Of a stretch of DNA of 64,000 bases, positions 49,332 through 58,618 are shown piece by piece. Made by a program: the position numbers and the translations under genes. The stretch covers positions 1-64,000 of the forward strand of contig NZ_SJOD01000009.1 in NCBI RefSeq assembly GCF_004331175.1, in the 5' to 3' direction. The notes under the pieces are model-generated. The model saw only the letters and a program-made list of their open reading frames with translations. It did no database searches and had not been told where the DNA came from. Within the stretch, counting starts at the first letter, position 1. Each line of letters starts with the position of its first letter. The DNA is from Acinetobacter sp. ANC 4178 (GTDB lineage Bacteria; Pseudomonadota; Gammaproteobacteria; Pseudomonadales; Moraxellaceae).

Positions 49332-49967
49332 ATGGTGGCATTAAATGTCGGTCCAGATTTTAAACAGCGCTGGCTAGAAGCGCCTGAAGCTGTACGTCAG
49401 ACATTTATGGATGATCTGAATCATATTTGTGATTTATTACAGCCCGAGACACAAACACAGCTCTGGCTCGCAGCTGATCAGAAAGCACAAGCACAAGCGC
49501 AGCAAACTGTTGAACAAGCCTATGCCGATCTAAAAGCACGGCTGATTGAAGAAGCACGAGTTCGTCGTCAATTGGCTTTAGAGCAATCCTTGGCCAATAA
49601 ACGTGCGGCGGCTGAACAATATGCACAACAACTCTTTGCGGATGAACAACGCCAATTTGCGGAGCAAACACAGACCTTAGACCACTTGCGCCAGCATATT
49701 GAACAAGAAACGCTGCACTATGCCGAGCGTTATCACGTCAATGATAGTCACCAAAATCTGAACTTTGCCCCAGGCATGGTGCATGTTTCAGATCAACAAA
49801 TTTTGTCTGAATTAGAAACTGTACGCTTACGCTTAGAACTTGAAGCTGAAGCCCACATTGAACAAGCTGTAAGTAAATTCCGTAATAAATTACGTACCGC
49901 AGCACAAGAAGAAATTGAATACATATTACATAATTCTAATTTTTCTGATGTAAAACCAACTGTTTAA
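49332..49967 (+). CDS. Uncharacterised coiled-coil protein
   Basis: Not recognised. The 211 residues start VALNVGPDFKQRWLEAPEAV and continue into a long Ala/Gln/Glu/Arg-rich helical region (about 45-125; QKAQAQAQQTVEQAYADLKA) that should form a coiled coil, followed by a second helix (about 150-200). No signal peptide or membrane segment is present. GGGAG five bases ahead marks the ATG. It is 22 bp after holC on the same strand, so co-transcription with pepA-holC is likely. A structural or DNA-associated role is possible but unsupported. Confidence 0.8.
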   Translation: MVALNVGPDFKQRWLEAPEAVRQTFMDDLNHICDLLQPETQTQLWLAADQKAQAQAQQTVEQAYADLKARLIEEARVRRQLALEQSLANKRAAAEQYAQQLFADEQRQFAEQTQTLDHLRQHIEQETLHYAERYHVNDSHQNLNFAPGMVHVSDQQILSELETVRLRLELEAEAHIEQAVSKFRNKLRTAAQEEIEYILHNSNFSDVKPTV

Positions 49968-49990
49968 TTTTTCTACTCCCAATTTGAGGA

Positions 49991-50008
49991 GTGTCATGAA
50001 AATGACAC
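49991..50008 (+). repeat. Small hairpin with GAAA tetraloop
   Basis: GTGTCAT-GAAA-ATGACAC, a perfect 7-bp stem with a stable GNRA loop, lies between the coiled-coil gene and the 72-residue gene. It has no T run. It could be an RNA processing or stability element. Confidence 0.45.
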
Positions 50009-50097
50009 ATAAATGTCACAACATGGTCATCACTTTAAAACAAAACTTTGAAGTGTTGACGCCAAAAATTGACATATCAATAAATTAGGAAGAAAAA

Positions 50098-50316
50098 ATG
50101 GACCTGCTGAACCACGTTTCTCACCGCATTGCTGCTCTCGATTCAGGCGAACAATGGATTGTTTCTGCTCAAAAACTACTGCTTAGCCGCGCCGATTTTC
50201 AATCACTTTCGGTGTTTCTCTCGCGCGAGTCGGAAAAAGGACTTTTTAGCCTCTCCCCACAAGGATTCAGTGCAACTTGGCATGATGAACCTGTCGTGAC
50301 CATTATTAAGCATTAA
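50098..50316 (+). CDS. Small hypothetical protein, 72 residues
   Basis: AGGAAGAAAA immediately precedes the ATG, giving good support for translation. The product (LLNHVSHRIAALDSGEQWIV near the start, TWHDEPVVTIIKH at the end) is soluble, with no signal peptide, membrane helix or cysteine. I do not recognise the family. It sits alone, 130 bp after the coiled-coil gene and convergent with the DedA gene. Confidence 0.65.
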   Translation: MDLLNHVSHRIAALDSGEQWIVSAQKLLLSRADFQSLSVFLSRESEKGLFSLSPQGFSATWHDEPVVTIIKH

Positions 50317-50362
50317 CCTTTAAATATTCGCCCCGTAGAATTGAGTGACTTGTTTGAACGGG

Positions 50363-50911
50363 TCACTCGATGAACTCAAGGGTTGCAAAAAAGATATTAC
50401 CCGCACCATAACCAATACTCAGTAGAATACCAATCCAGATTAAACTTCCAATGGTGTTGTACCACATGAAACGGGAAAGTTTCATCTCGCCTGCACCCGC
50501 AGCAAAAGGAGCAAACGAACGCACAAAGGGAATAAACCGCGCCAGAATAATGGTCTTGCCACCATGTTTAACAAAGTAATGATTGGTTTTACTCAAATAC
50601 TCTGGCTTTATCCAACGGGAATGACGATGTAAATACTTAAAACCCAGCTTTTTTCCAGTGTAATAATTCACAGCATAGCCCAATATGGCAGCGGTCATGA
50701 GTAATATTCCCATACTATGCAGCTGAATAATGGCAGAGGATGAACACAAAGCACCTACGGCAATTAATAAACTATCGCCTGGCAGAAAAAACATAAAGAC
50801 AAAGCCTGTTTCCGCAAAAATAATGAGAAACAAAATGGCATAAATCCATATGCCATACTGCGACAATAAAAGCGGCAGCATTTGTTCTAGATTTAGAAAA
50901 AAATCAAGCAT
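50363..50911 (-). CDS. DedA/SNARE-associated family membrane protein
   Basis: Polytopic inner-membrane protein. The 182 residues contain the DedA core: FAETGFVFMFFLPGDSLLIAVG, then GYAVNYYTGKKLGF, and ILARFIPFVRSFAPFAAGAG with the conserved Arg/Pro residues, plus about four to five membrane segments. DedA proteins are flippases for polyprenyl phosphate or phosphatidylethanolamine and support proton-motive force; which one applies here is not visible. At this length it is close to YqjA/YghB-like members. Confidence 0.9.
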   Translation of the reverse strand: MLDFFLNLEQMLPLLLSQYGIWIYAILFLIIFAETGFVFMFFLPGDSLLIAVGALCSSSAIIQLHSMGILLMTAAILGYAVNYYTGKKLGFKYLHRHSRWIKPEYLSKTNHYFVKHGGKTIILARFIPFVRSFAPFAAGAGEMKLSRFMWYNTIGSLIWIGILLSIGYGAGNIFFATLEFIE

Positions 50912-50972
50912 TACATAAATCTACGCTAATCAATTTAAGTATCACGTGCTTTATTTCACTCGAATAGAAATG

Positions 50973-51000
50973 AAAACAGCCCTGTAGTTTAGGCTGTTTT
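50973..51000 (-). terminator. Probable terminator after ribE
   Basis: AAAACAGCC (50973-50981) pairs with GGCTGTTTT (50992-51000). On the minus strand only four T follow at once, so it is moderate. It is 19 bp past the ribE stop. Confidence 0.6.
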
Positions 51001-51019
51001 CGCATCCGATATATACTTT

Positions 51020-51679
51020 TTATTTTAAAAAGCCATTTGCCGCCAAGAAATCCATACTGATTTTTGACTGTGCTTGGGTCTCTGCCGCTTTATCACCCAG
51101 CAATAAACGTTCGATATAACGCGCCAAGACATCGACTTCCAAATTCACTTTAGAACCCGTTTTCCACGTGCCAATATTGGTGCGTTCTGCCGTATGTGGA
51201 ATTAAGTTCAGGCTAATAATATTACCGCGCAAATGGTTAATCGTTAAACTGATGCCATCTACTGTCACCGACCCTTTCTCGGCCAAATATTTGGCAATTT
51301 CTACAGGTGCCGTCACTTCAAAATAGAGTGAACGCGCATCTTCACGCACTAAGGTAATCTCACCCACGGCATCCACATGGCCACTGACAATGTGCCCACC
51401 AAAACGTGTGGTCGGCAACATGGCTTTTTCTACATTGACTGGTTGACCAACTTTCCAGTGACCCAAAGTTGTTCGATTCAAACTTTCACGTGACACATCT
51501 GCGGCATACCAATTGTCACCCCATTCAATCACCGTTAAGCAGATTCCATTGGTGGCAATCGAATCACCTAAGTGTACATCGGACATGTCCAAATTCGTTT
51601 GAATACGTAAACGTACATCACCACCGACACTTTGCAAGCTTTCGACTCGACCAAGGCTTTCAATAATTCCTGTAAACAT
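51020..51679 (-). CDS. ribE: Riboflavin synthase, alpha chain
   Basis: Dismutates two 6,7-dimethyl-8-ribityllumazine molecules to riboflavin. The 219 residues hold two lumazine-binding repeats, the first starting MFTGIIESLGRVE and including SIATNGICLTV, the second GGHIVSGHVDAVGE to SVTVDGISLTIN. AGAGAAAGATT precedes the ATG. It is last in the minus-strand run nrdR-ribD-methylase-ribE, 26 bp behind the methylase gene. Confidence 0.96.
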   Translation of the reverse strand: MFTGIIESLGRVESLQSVGGDVRLRIQTNLDMSDVHLGDSIATNGICLTVIEWGDNWYAADVSRESLNRTTLGHWKVGQPVNVEKAMLPTTRFGGHIVSGHVDAVGEITLVREDARSLYFEVTAPVEIAKYLAEKGSVTVDGISLTINHLRGNIISLNLIPHTAERTNIGTWKTGSKVNLEVDVLARYIERLLLGDKAAETQAQSKISMDFLAANGFLK

Positions 51680-51705
51680 AATCTTTCTCTTTTTTGAATT
51701 TGGAC

Positions 51706-52995
51706 TTACCACAATGCCAATTGAGTACTCACACCCGAGGTATCAACCCCACCCAATTCCGCAAAATGATACAGTTGACCGAGCAATTGACGTAGTGGTG
51801 GGCCCGATTTAGCGTGGGTATCGGTAATCACAATAAATTCTAACACCCGTGCGCGCTCAGACTGACGTTGCTTACTCACGCGATAACGCGGCACATCTTG
51901 GGTTACTAGCGTGACGCGTCCACGCTCAAGATTGGCTTTGAGCAAATCGGCAGCTTCAATATTACCATCGGTTGAATAACTGGTCAGAATATAACGTGCA
52001 TTGATGGTGGACAGTAATTTTTCATAGGCTTCTTTGGCATACTTAGATGAATTGTACGGACTTGGACGCTCTTTGCGCCACGCACGGTCAATACCACTCT
52101 TAAAGCCTTTGGTATCTGGAGTGGGTAAATCTACCTGATCCCATAAGGTCAAGGCATTTAACACATGATAATTACTGCTATAAGCATGCTGATTATAAGG
52201 TGGATCTAAATACGCCACATCGACTTCAAAACCACTCATCTGATTGGCTAAATGCTGCGCATCGACACACCACATTTCTGCGGCAGGGCGTTTTGGATCA
52301 CCGATTTCACAAAAACGGCTTGGAGTCAGCCAGAGCAAGGATTCAATACGCTCCAAGGCAGTTTGGGTTTTACCGCCCCAACCATGATGAAAACTTTTGA
52401 AGACCCCACTGGTATTACTAACAAAACTGGCGGAATACAACAATGGCGCCAACAAAGCACTCATTTCCACATCATCAATCGCGCCTTGCGCTTGCCAAGT
52501 GGCAATTTGCTGACGAATCGCATCTATCCGCATGCCATTACGACGTTTAAAGAACAATCGGTCACGGGCAGGATCGTAAATTTCATCGTTGCGTGGGCAA
52601 AGGTTATGTGTCACCCAGCCTTTAACTTCTGGCAGACGGTTTAAATAGTCAATTGCCTTTTGATAGCCGCCCAATTCCTTAAATGCAGGTGCATCCGTAC
52701 AGGCCAGAATGGCATGGTTTAAGGCATGGCTATAGGGTTCCCAGTCATTGGCAATCACACGATAACCATTCTGGCGTGCCAAACGGGAGACCACACCACT
52801 ACCCGCAAAAAAGTCAGCAAAAATAGGCGAACGACCTTTGACATTCAAGGTTCCCGTCTGCTCAAGTGCCTCTAAAATCAGATGTAATAAACGACGCTTG
52901 TTTCCTAAGTAAGGAACCAATTGATGAAATAAGTATTCGTCTGTGGTCCGTGCCGCGTGACGTCGTTTATGATAAACCGTAGACTCTTGATTCAT
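51706..52995 (-). CDS. Orphan N6-adenine DNA methyltransferase (D12 class)
   Basis: Class D12 (Dam-like) adenine methylase. The 429 residues show the opening motif LVPYLGNKRRLLHLIL, SAM-binding ADFFAGSGVVSRLARQNGYR, and catalytic DPPYNQHAYSSNYH. A region of about 80-230 between them is probably target recognition. No restriction endonuclease is nearby. It overlaps ribD by 4 bp (ATGA) and precedes ribE. It resembles the chromosomal orphan methylase of A. baumannii (AamA, A1S_0222, from memory), so a regulatory epigenetic role is more likely than restriction-modification. The target sequence cannot be read from the protein. Confidence 0.88.
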   Translation of the reverse strand: MNQESTVYHKRRHAARTTDEYLFHQLVPYLGNKRRLLHLILEALEQTGTLNVKGRSPIFADFFAGSGVVSRLARQNGYRVIANDWEPYSHALNHAILACTDAPAFKELGGYQKAIDYLNRLPEVKGWVTHNLCPRNDEIYDPARDRLFFKRRNGMRIDAIRQQIATWQAQGAIDDVEMSALLAPLLYSASFVSNTSGVFKSFHHGWGGKTQTALERIESLLWLTPSRFCEIGDPKRPAAEMWCVDAQHLANQMSGFEVDVAYLDPPYNQHAYSSNYHVLNALTLWDQVDLPTPDTKGFKSGIDRAWRKERPSPYNSSKYAKEAYEKLLSTINARYILTSYSTDGNIEAADLLKANLERGRVTLVTQDVPRYRVSKQRQSERARVLEFIVITDTHAKSGPPLRQLLGQLYHFAELGGVDTSGVSTQLALW

Positions 52996-54089
52996 ATAGA
53001 CTCTTGAATGGGTGTTAGCCTTAAGCGCACATCATTGCCCACTTGGGAAACATTGATGAGCTTAAATCGAAGTTGCTCAGCCAAATGCTCAAACTCTGCA
53101 TTAAACATTGCACGTGCGGATTGACCTAATAAGGTGGGTGCAACATAACTGATCAGTTCATCCACCAAACCCTGCTTGAGAAAAGCACTGGATAAGGTTG
53201 CACCCGCTTCGACCAACACATCGTAAATTTGAAAATCTTTTAGCGTTCTTAACAAACTTTCTAAAGATTGAATTTCTAACTGGATCACACCCAACTGCGC
53301 CAGTTCAGGACGGAAAGGTCCCATCACCATGACTGTATCGGGCTGTTGTAAAATCTGGGCATCTAAAGGTAAGCGACCTTGTCGATCTAAAATAACGCGT
53401 TTGGGTTGAACCACGGTATTGATATCTTCTACGTCTGGCAAGTGACGTACATTTAATAAACAATCATCTGCTAGCACTGTATCAATGCCTGTAATCACTG
53501 CTCCTGAAATGGCACGCCAGTGCTGAACATCCAATCGAGCCTCAGGTCCAGTAATCCATTTCGACTCCCCGGATGCCATTGCGGTTCGACCATCTAAACT
53601 GGAAGCCACTTTCAAGCGCACATAAGGCAAACCTGTTGCCATCGCCTTAAGAAAACCACGATTCAACACTGCAGCTTCAGCCTCACACACCCCAGTCCGG
53701 ACTTGAATGCCTGCTTCCTGAAGAATATGAATACCTTTCCCTGCCACTAAGGGATTAGGATCGGAACAAGCAACGACAACGTGTCTAATTCCTGCTTCGA
53801 CCAAGCCTTTAGCACAAGGCGGAGTTCGACCATAATGCGCACAAGGTTCCAAAGTGACATAAGCCGTTGCGCCATGTGTTGAATCCCCCGCTTGGCGAAT
53901 TGCAAACACTTCTGCATGGGGTTGTCCCGCACGTGGATGAAAGCCTTCACCGACCAATTGTCCATCTTTGACAATCACGCAACCCACATTTGGATTCGGT
54001 TTGGTGGAGTATTGCCCCTGCTGTGCTAAGCGAATAGCGCGCTGCATCCAGACTTGGTCTTGGTTTAACTCAGACATGGGCATACTCAT
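52992..54089 (-). CDS. ribD: Riboflavin biosynthesis deaminase/reductase
   Basis: Bifunctional enzyme: an N-terminal pyrimidine deaminase (about 12-130; zinc site [11 protein letters not shown] and [11 protein letters not shown]) and a C-terminal reductase (about 155-360; [20 protein letters not shown]). The 365 residues are the normal length. The ATG overlaps the nrdR stop in ATGA, and the stop overlaps the methylase start, so three genes are translationally chained. Confidence 0.96.
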   Translation of the reverse strand: MSMPMSELNQDQVWMQRAIRLAQQGQYSTKPNPNVGCVIVKDGQLVGEGFHPRAGQPHAEVFAIRQAGDSTHGATAYVTLEPCAHYGRTPPCAKGLVEAGIRHVVVACSDPNPLVAGKGIHILQEAGIQVRTGVCEAEAAVLNRGFLKAMATGLPYVRLKVASSLDGRTAMASGESKWITGPEARLDVQHWRAISGAVITGIDTVLADDCLLNVRHLPDVEDINTVVQPKRVILDRQGRLPLDAQILQQPDTVMVMGPFRPELAQLGVIQLEIQSLESLLRTLKDFQIYDVLVEAGATLSSAFLKQGLVDELISYVAPTLLGQSARAMFNAEFEHLAEQLRFKLINVSQVGNDVRLRLTPIQESI

Positions 54090-54547
54090 TCATGTTCACG
54101 ATGTTGCATTTGTTCAATTTGCCGACGAAAAGCTTCCACATCCTGAAAGTCCTGATAAACCGAAGCAAAACGTACATAAGCCACATGATCCAAGGCAAAT
54201 AAAGCTTGCATAACAATTTCCCCGATGGTGCGTGATTTCACATCACGTTCTCCTAAACGGCGAATATGCAGTTGAATATCGCTCAGTACAGATTCTATTT
54301 GTTCTTGTGTGACGGGACGCTTTTGTAATGCATGCATTAATGAACGGCGGAGCTTGGCTTCGTCAAAAGGCTCATTTTTACCGTCCGATTTAATCACGCG
54401 TGGCATCACCACTTCATAACTTTCAAATGTGGTAAAACGCTCACCGCAACTAATACATTCACGGCGACGTCTAATTTGACAGCCTTCAGCGGCTAAGCGC
54501 GAGTCGATGACTTTACTGTCTGCGGCGTTGCAAAAAGGACAATGCAT
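54086..54547 (-). CDS. nrdR: Transcriptional repressor NrdR
   Basis: ATP/dATP-sensing repressor of ribonucleotide reductase genes. The 153 residues begin [17 protein letters not shown], with the zinc ribbon completed by [12 protein letters not shown], followed by an ATP-cone domain (about 45-135; [20 protein letters not shown]). The earlier in-frame start would place 15 unusual residues before the zinc finger. nrdR-ribD is a standard gammaproteobacterial pair. Confidence 0.97.
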   Translation of the reverse strand: MHCPFCNAADSKVIDSRLAAEGCQIRRRRECISCGERFTTFESYEVVMPRVIKSDGKNEPFDEAKLRRSLMHALQKRPVTQEQIESVLSDIQLHIRRLGERDVKSRTIGEIVMQALFALDHVAYVRFASVYQDFQDVEAFRRQIEQMQHREHE

Positions 54548-54629
54548 GGCGGTTAAATTAAACAAAACATTTTTGAATTCTGAGTGTAGCAAAAATTATG
54601 GTTTTTGTAGAGCATTACGCTAGATATGG

Positions 54630-54657
54630 AAAAAAAACAGCCCTTTCGGGCTGTTTT
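54630..54657 (-). terminator. Terminator of glnK-amtB
   Basis: AAAACAGCCC (54634-54643), TTTC loop, GGGCTGTTTT (54648-54657), followed on the minus strand by T8; 31 bp past the amtB stop. Confidence 0.93.
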
Positions 54658-54687
54658 ACACAATATATTGATTATATCGTAAGAAAA

Positions 54688-56091
54688 TTATTCAATGCGT
54701 TCGCCATGTTGACTTAAGTCGAGACCCATGCGCTCATCATCAGCTTCAACACGGATACCAATCACCACATCTATGACTTTCAAGATCACAAAAGTTAATA
54801 CTGCAGAGTAAGCGATGGTCGCAAGTACACCTTCAACTTGAACCCATAATTGGCTCATCATATTTGCAGGAGCTTTATCCCCCATGATGAATTCACTGGC
54901 AAAGACTGCTGTGAGAATCGCACCCACAATACCGCCAACACCGTGTAAACCGAAAGCATCTAATGAATCATCTGCTTTAAGAGCACGTTTCAGACCAGTA
55001 ATCCCCCAGAAGCAAACCACACCCCCAATCAGACCCATCGCCAAGGCACCACCTACAGTCACGAAACCAGCCGCAGGAGTAATCACAACCAGACCTGCTA
55101 CCGCACCAGATGCACCACCCAGTACAGATGCTTTACCGCGTACCACTTTTTCAGTAATTAACCATGCAATTGCCGCTGCTGCTGCTGCAACTTGTGTGGT
55201 AACCAGTGCATAACCTGCGGAACCATTTGCACCTAGTGCTGAACCGCCGTTAAAACCAAACCAACCCACCCAAACAAGGCTTGCACCAATCACGGTTAAT
55301 GTCAGGTTATGCGGTGCCATAGATTCACGACCTAGCCCCATACGTTTACCTAACATATATGCAGCCACTAGACCCGCAACACCTGAGTTAATATGTACGA
55401 CTGTACCACCCGCAAAATCAAGTGCGCCATCGTTAAATAACCAACCACCACCCCAGACCCAGTGGGTAATTGGTGCATACACCACAACCACCCAGATCGC
55501 GATAAATGCCACAAACGCCCCAAATTTCATACGTTCTGCAATTGAACCACTGATAATGGCAACGGTAATAATGGCGAAAGTCATTTGGAAAATAACAAAG
55601 AGAATTTCAGGAATTGTGCCTGTTAATGCTGTTGTGGTAATCCCTGACAGCATGACCTTATCAAAACCACCGATAAAGGCATTTCCTTCAGTAAATGCAA
55701 GTGTATAACCCACAATTACCCAAGCAAGGCTCACTACTGCTGCGGCAACAAAACTATGTGCCATAGTGCTTAATACGTTTTTCTTACGAACCATACCGCC
55801 GTAGAAAAGCGCCAAACCCGGAATGGTCATTAACAAGACCAATGCGGTAGAAACTAAAATCCAAGCTGTGTCACCCGTATCGAGGGTTGGCTCTTTAGCC
55901 GCAGGAGCTGCAACTTCTTCAGCTGGAGCAGGTGTCGCAACTGCTTGTACATCTGGCGATGCTGCTGCAGCCGTTTCCACTGTTGTTGTGACTTCTTCTG
56001 ATGGAGCAGATGCTGTTACTTCTTCAGCCCAAGCAACAGAACCACCTAAAAGTGCGCCTGATAGACTCAGCGCGAGTAGCATTTTTTTCAT
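54688..56091 (-). CDS. amtB: Ammonium transporter AmtB
   Basis: Trimeric inner-membrane ammonium channel gated by GlnK. The 467 residues have a signal peptide (about 1-22), an unusual Ala/Pro/Glu/Thr-rich segment (about 23-70), then eleven transmembrane helices with DTAWILVSTALVLLMTIPGL, the twin-His region (THWVWGGGWL; DAFGLHGVGGIVGA) and GGTVVHINSGVAGL. The C-terminal tail (about 440-467) would contact GlnK. GGGGGA precedes the ATG. It is the second gene of the sigma-54-type glnK-amtB operon, 58 bp behind glnK. Confidence 0.96.
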   Translation of the reverse strand: MKKMLLALSLSGALLGGSVAWAEEVTASAPSEEVTTTVETAAAASPDVQAVATPAPAEEVAAPAAKEPTLDTGDTAWILVSTALVLLMTIPGLALFYGGMVRKKNVLSTMAHSFVAAAVVSLAWVIVGYTLAFTEGNAFIGGFDKVMLSGITTTALTGTIPEILFVIFQMTFAIITVAIISGSIAERMKFGAFVAFIAIWVVVVYAPITHWVWGGGWLFNDGALDFAGGTVVHINSGVAGLVAAYMLGKRMGLGRESMAPHNLTLTVIGASLVWVGWFGFNGGSALGANGSAGYALVTTQVAAAAAAIAWLITEKVVRGKASVLGGASGAVAGLVVITPAAGFVTVGGALAMGLIGGVVCFWGITGLKRALKADDSLDAFGLHGVGGIVGAILTAVFASEFIMGDKAPANMMSQLWVQVEGVLATIAYSAVLTFVILKVIDVVIGIRVEADDERMGLDLSQHGERIE

Positions 56092-56149
56092 TCGTGTCCC
56101 CCAACCTAATTTTGCGAGTTACTCGATACTCTGCAAACTTTATGCCAAA

Positions 56150-56599
<450 letters not shown>

Positions 56600-56646
56600 T
56601 TATTTTTGTCTTTTAATCGAAGCTTAGGTCTTTAATATTCGAGATT

Positions 56647-56663
56647 TAGCCGAAAGTCGGCTA
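56647..56663. promoter_or_regulatory. 17-bp dyad upstream of glnK (proximal)
   Basis: TAGCCGA-AAG-TCGGCTA, perfect 7-bp arms, about 100 bp upstream of the sigma-54 promoter. It is a possible enhancer or activator site; the arms do not match the enteric NtrC consensus well. Confidence 0.35.
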
Positions 56664-56716
56664 TTTTCGCCAGATCGCGTCAAGGATTATTGCGATAGCA
56701 CTATAGTCTCTTTCGA

Positions 56717-56733
56717 AGCAGTGCTACACTGCT
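56717..56733. promoter_or_regulatory. 17-bp dyad upstream of glnK and ubiK (distal)
   Basis: AGCAGTG-CTA-CACTGCT, perfect 7-bp arms, about 170 bp upstream of the sigma-54 promoter and 31 bp before ubiK. The arms resemble a degenerate NtrC site (GCAC...GTGC). It could serve either divergent gene. Confidence 0.35.
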
Positions 56734-56764
56734 CCCGCTCTTCTCCAGCAATATGGATAAAACA

Positions 56765-56992
56765 ATGATTGAAACTTTATTACAAGCCATTCTAGAACAA
56801 GTAGAACAACCTAAAACTGATTTGGAACATAATTTAAGAGCCTTATTAAATGAGGCGGTTACTAAAATGGATTTGGTTTCTCGTGACGAAATTGAACGTC
56901 AGAAAACCGCGCTTAACAATGCCAATCAGCGTTTAACCGAATTACTACTGCAAGTCGAAGCACTCGAACAAAAAATTCAGAACAAAAAATAA
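56765..56992 (+). CDS. ubiK: Ubiquinone biosynthesis accessory factor UbiK
   Basis: Small coiled-coil protein (YqiC/BMFP family) that assists UbiJ in ubiquinone synthesis. The 75 residues consist of an amphipathic N-terminal helix (IETLLQAILEQVEQPKTDLE) and a C-terminal coiled coil (RDEIERQKTALNNANQRLTE). An ATG four codons earlier is also possible. It is divergent from glnK and next to comM, a common pairing. Confidence 0.9.
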   Translation: MIETLLQAILEQVEQPKTDLEHNLRALLNEAVTKMDLVSRDEIERQKTALNNANQRLTELLLQVEALEQKIQNKK

Positions 56993-57058
56993 GCACACTA
57001 TTAGTGCAATAGAAGACCAATAACGATCAAAAATAACGCACCAAAATGGAACAACAAC

Positions 57059-58546
57059 ATGTCTTTTGCCAAAATAAATACGCGAGGGCTATTGGGTCTG
57101 CACGCCCCACTAATTGAAGTCGAAGTTCATTTAAGTCAAGGATTACCATCACTTACTATTGTAGGATTAGCAGAAGCTGCTGTTCGGGAAAGTAAAGATC
57201 GAGTCCGTTCAGCCATTATTAATAGTGGTTTTCAGTTTCCCAGTAAACGTCTCACGATTAATCTTGCGCCTGCAGATTTGCCCAAAGATGGTTCACGCCT
57301 AGATTTACCGATTGCCTTGGGCATTTTAATTGCTTCTGGACAACTCCCCGAACAAAACATCGATCATCTTGAATTCATTGGGGAATTGGCATTAGACGGT
57401 CAATTACGCCCAACCACAGGCACCTTGAGTATTGCGATCGCATGTCAGCAAGCCCAACACCAATTAATTTTGCCCGAACAAAATGCATTTGAAGCGGCAC
57501 AACTGCCCCATTTTGATGTGTATGCGGCAAAACATCTCAAAGAAGTTTGTGAACACTTAAGCCAACACAAACCATTATCTCCTGTGCAAAAGCCTGTCGA
57601 CTCACCATTACATCGCTATAAATTCGATCTGGCTGATGTGAAAGGGCAGCTTCGTCCACGGCGCGCTTTAGAAATTGCAGCGGCAGGAGGTCATTCCTTA
57701 CTGTTTCGCGGTCCACCCGGCACAGGTAAAACCTTATTGGCATCGCGTTTGCCGAGTATTCTTCCACCGCTCAATTCCAGCGAAAATTTAGAAGTTGCCA
57801 GTATTTATTCTGTTGCCAATACGCAGCATCATTTTGGCCACCGTCCTTTTCGCGCGCCACATCATACCGCTTCGGCCATTGCCTTGGTCGGTGGAGGTTC
57901 GCAACCTAAACCAGGCGAAATTACTTTAGCCCATTTAGGCGTCCTGTTTTTAGATGAACTGCCTGAATTTGATCGTAAAGTCCTAGAAGTGCTTCGACAG
58001 CCTTTAGAATCGAAAGAAATTGTGATTTCTCGAGCATCTCGTCAAATGACTTATCCTGCCAATTTTCAGTTAATTGCGGCCATGAATCCGTGCCCATGTG
58101 GTTATGCCTTTAATCAAGATCAGCGTTGTCAATGTTCGACTGAAGCCATCAAACGTTATCAAAATCGAATTTCAGGTCCCCTGCTTGATCGCATAGATTT
58201 GCATATTGATGTGCCACCACTTACAGTGCATGAATTGCAAGCACATGCCCCCGCTGAAAATTCTGATCAAGTGCGCCAACGTGTGATTCAAGCTTATGAA
58301 CAGCAAATTCAACGACAAAATTGTCTAAACCATGCTTTGAATCCGCAGCAACTGGAACAATTTGCAGAATTGAATGGGCAAACCAAACAAATGCTTGAAT
58401 TGGCCCAACAGCGCTTAAATTTATCTGCACGGGCTTATCATCGGGTATTAAGAGTGGCTAGAACCATTGCTGACTTGGCAAATTCATCAGAAATTCAAAC
58501 GACACATTTAAGTGAAGCTTTATCGTATCGACAGCAAAACCTTTAA
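57059..58546 (+). CDS. comM: ComM/YifB-type AAA+ helicase (Mg-chelatase-like)
   Basis: Hexameric AAA+ motor that promotes branch migration during natural transformation. The 495 residues have the N-terminal ChlI-like fold (about 10-135), Walker A FRGPPGTGKTLLAS, Walker B GVLFLDELPEF, a zinc-like cysteine cluster (NPCPCGY ... RCQCS) and the C-terminal helical lid. It follows ubiK by 66 bp. ComM matters for transformation in Acinetobacter and is a known insertion site for resistance islands in A. baumannii; here the gene is intact. Confidence 0.95.
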   Translation: MSFAKINTRGLLGLHAPLIEVEVHLSQGLPSLTIVGLAEAAVRESKDRVRSAIINSGFQFPSKRLTINLAPADLPKDGSRLDLPIALGILIASGQLPEQNIDHLEFIGELALDGQLRPTTGTLSIAIACQQAQHQLILPEQNAFEAAQLPHFDVYAAKHLKEVCEHLSQHKPLSPVQKPVDSPLHRYKFDLADVKGQLRPRRALEIAAAGGHSLLFRGPPGTGKTLLASRLPSILPPLNSSENLEVASIYSVANTQHHFGHRPFRAPHHTASAIALVGGGSQPKPGEITLAHLGVLFLDELPEFDRKVLEVLRQPLESKEIVISRASRQMTYPANFQLIAAMNPCPCGYAFNQDQRCQCSTEAIKRYQNRISGPLLDRIDLHIDVPPLTVHELQAHAPAENSDQVRQRVIQAYEQQIQRQNCLNHALNPQQLEQFAELNGQTKQMLELAQQRLNLSARAYHRVLRVARTIADLANSSEIQTTHLSEALSYRQQNL

Positions 58547-58570
58547 TAGGTTCTAATTCACATGCCAAAC

Positions 58571-58605
58571 AAAAAACCTCTCATCCTAAGGACGAGAGGT
58601 TTTTT
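58571..58605. terminator. Bidirectional terminator between comM and the TorF-type porin gene
   Basis: AAAAAACCTCTC and GAGAGGTTTTTT form a 12-bp stem with an 11-nt loop; both strands carry T runs, so it ends both convergent genes. Confidence 0.92.
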
Positions 58606-58618
58606 AACAAACTTAAGC

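Noticed and set aside
52252..52644. 130-codon open frame opposite the methylase gene
   Set aside because: Lies within the methylase coding region; the methylase has complete catalytic motifs in its frame.
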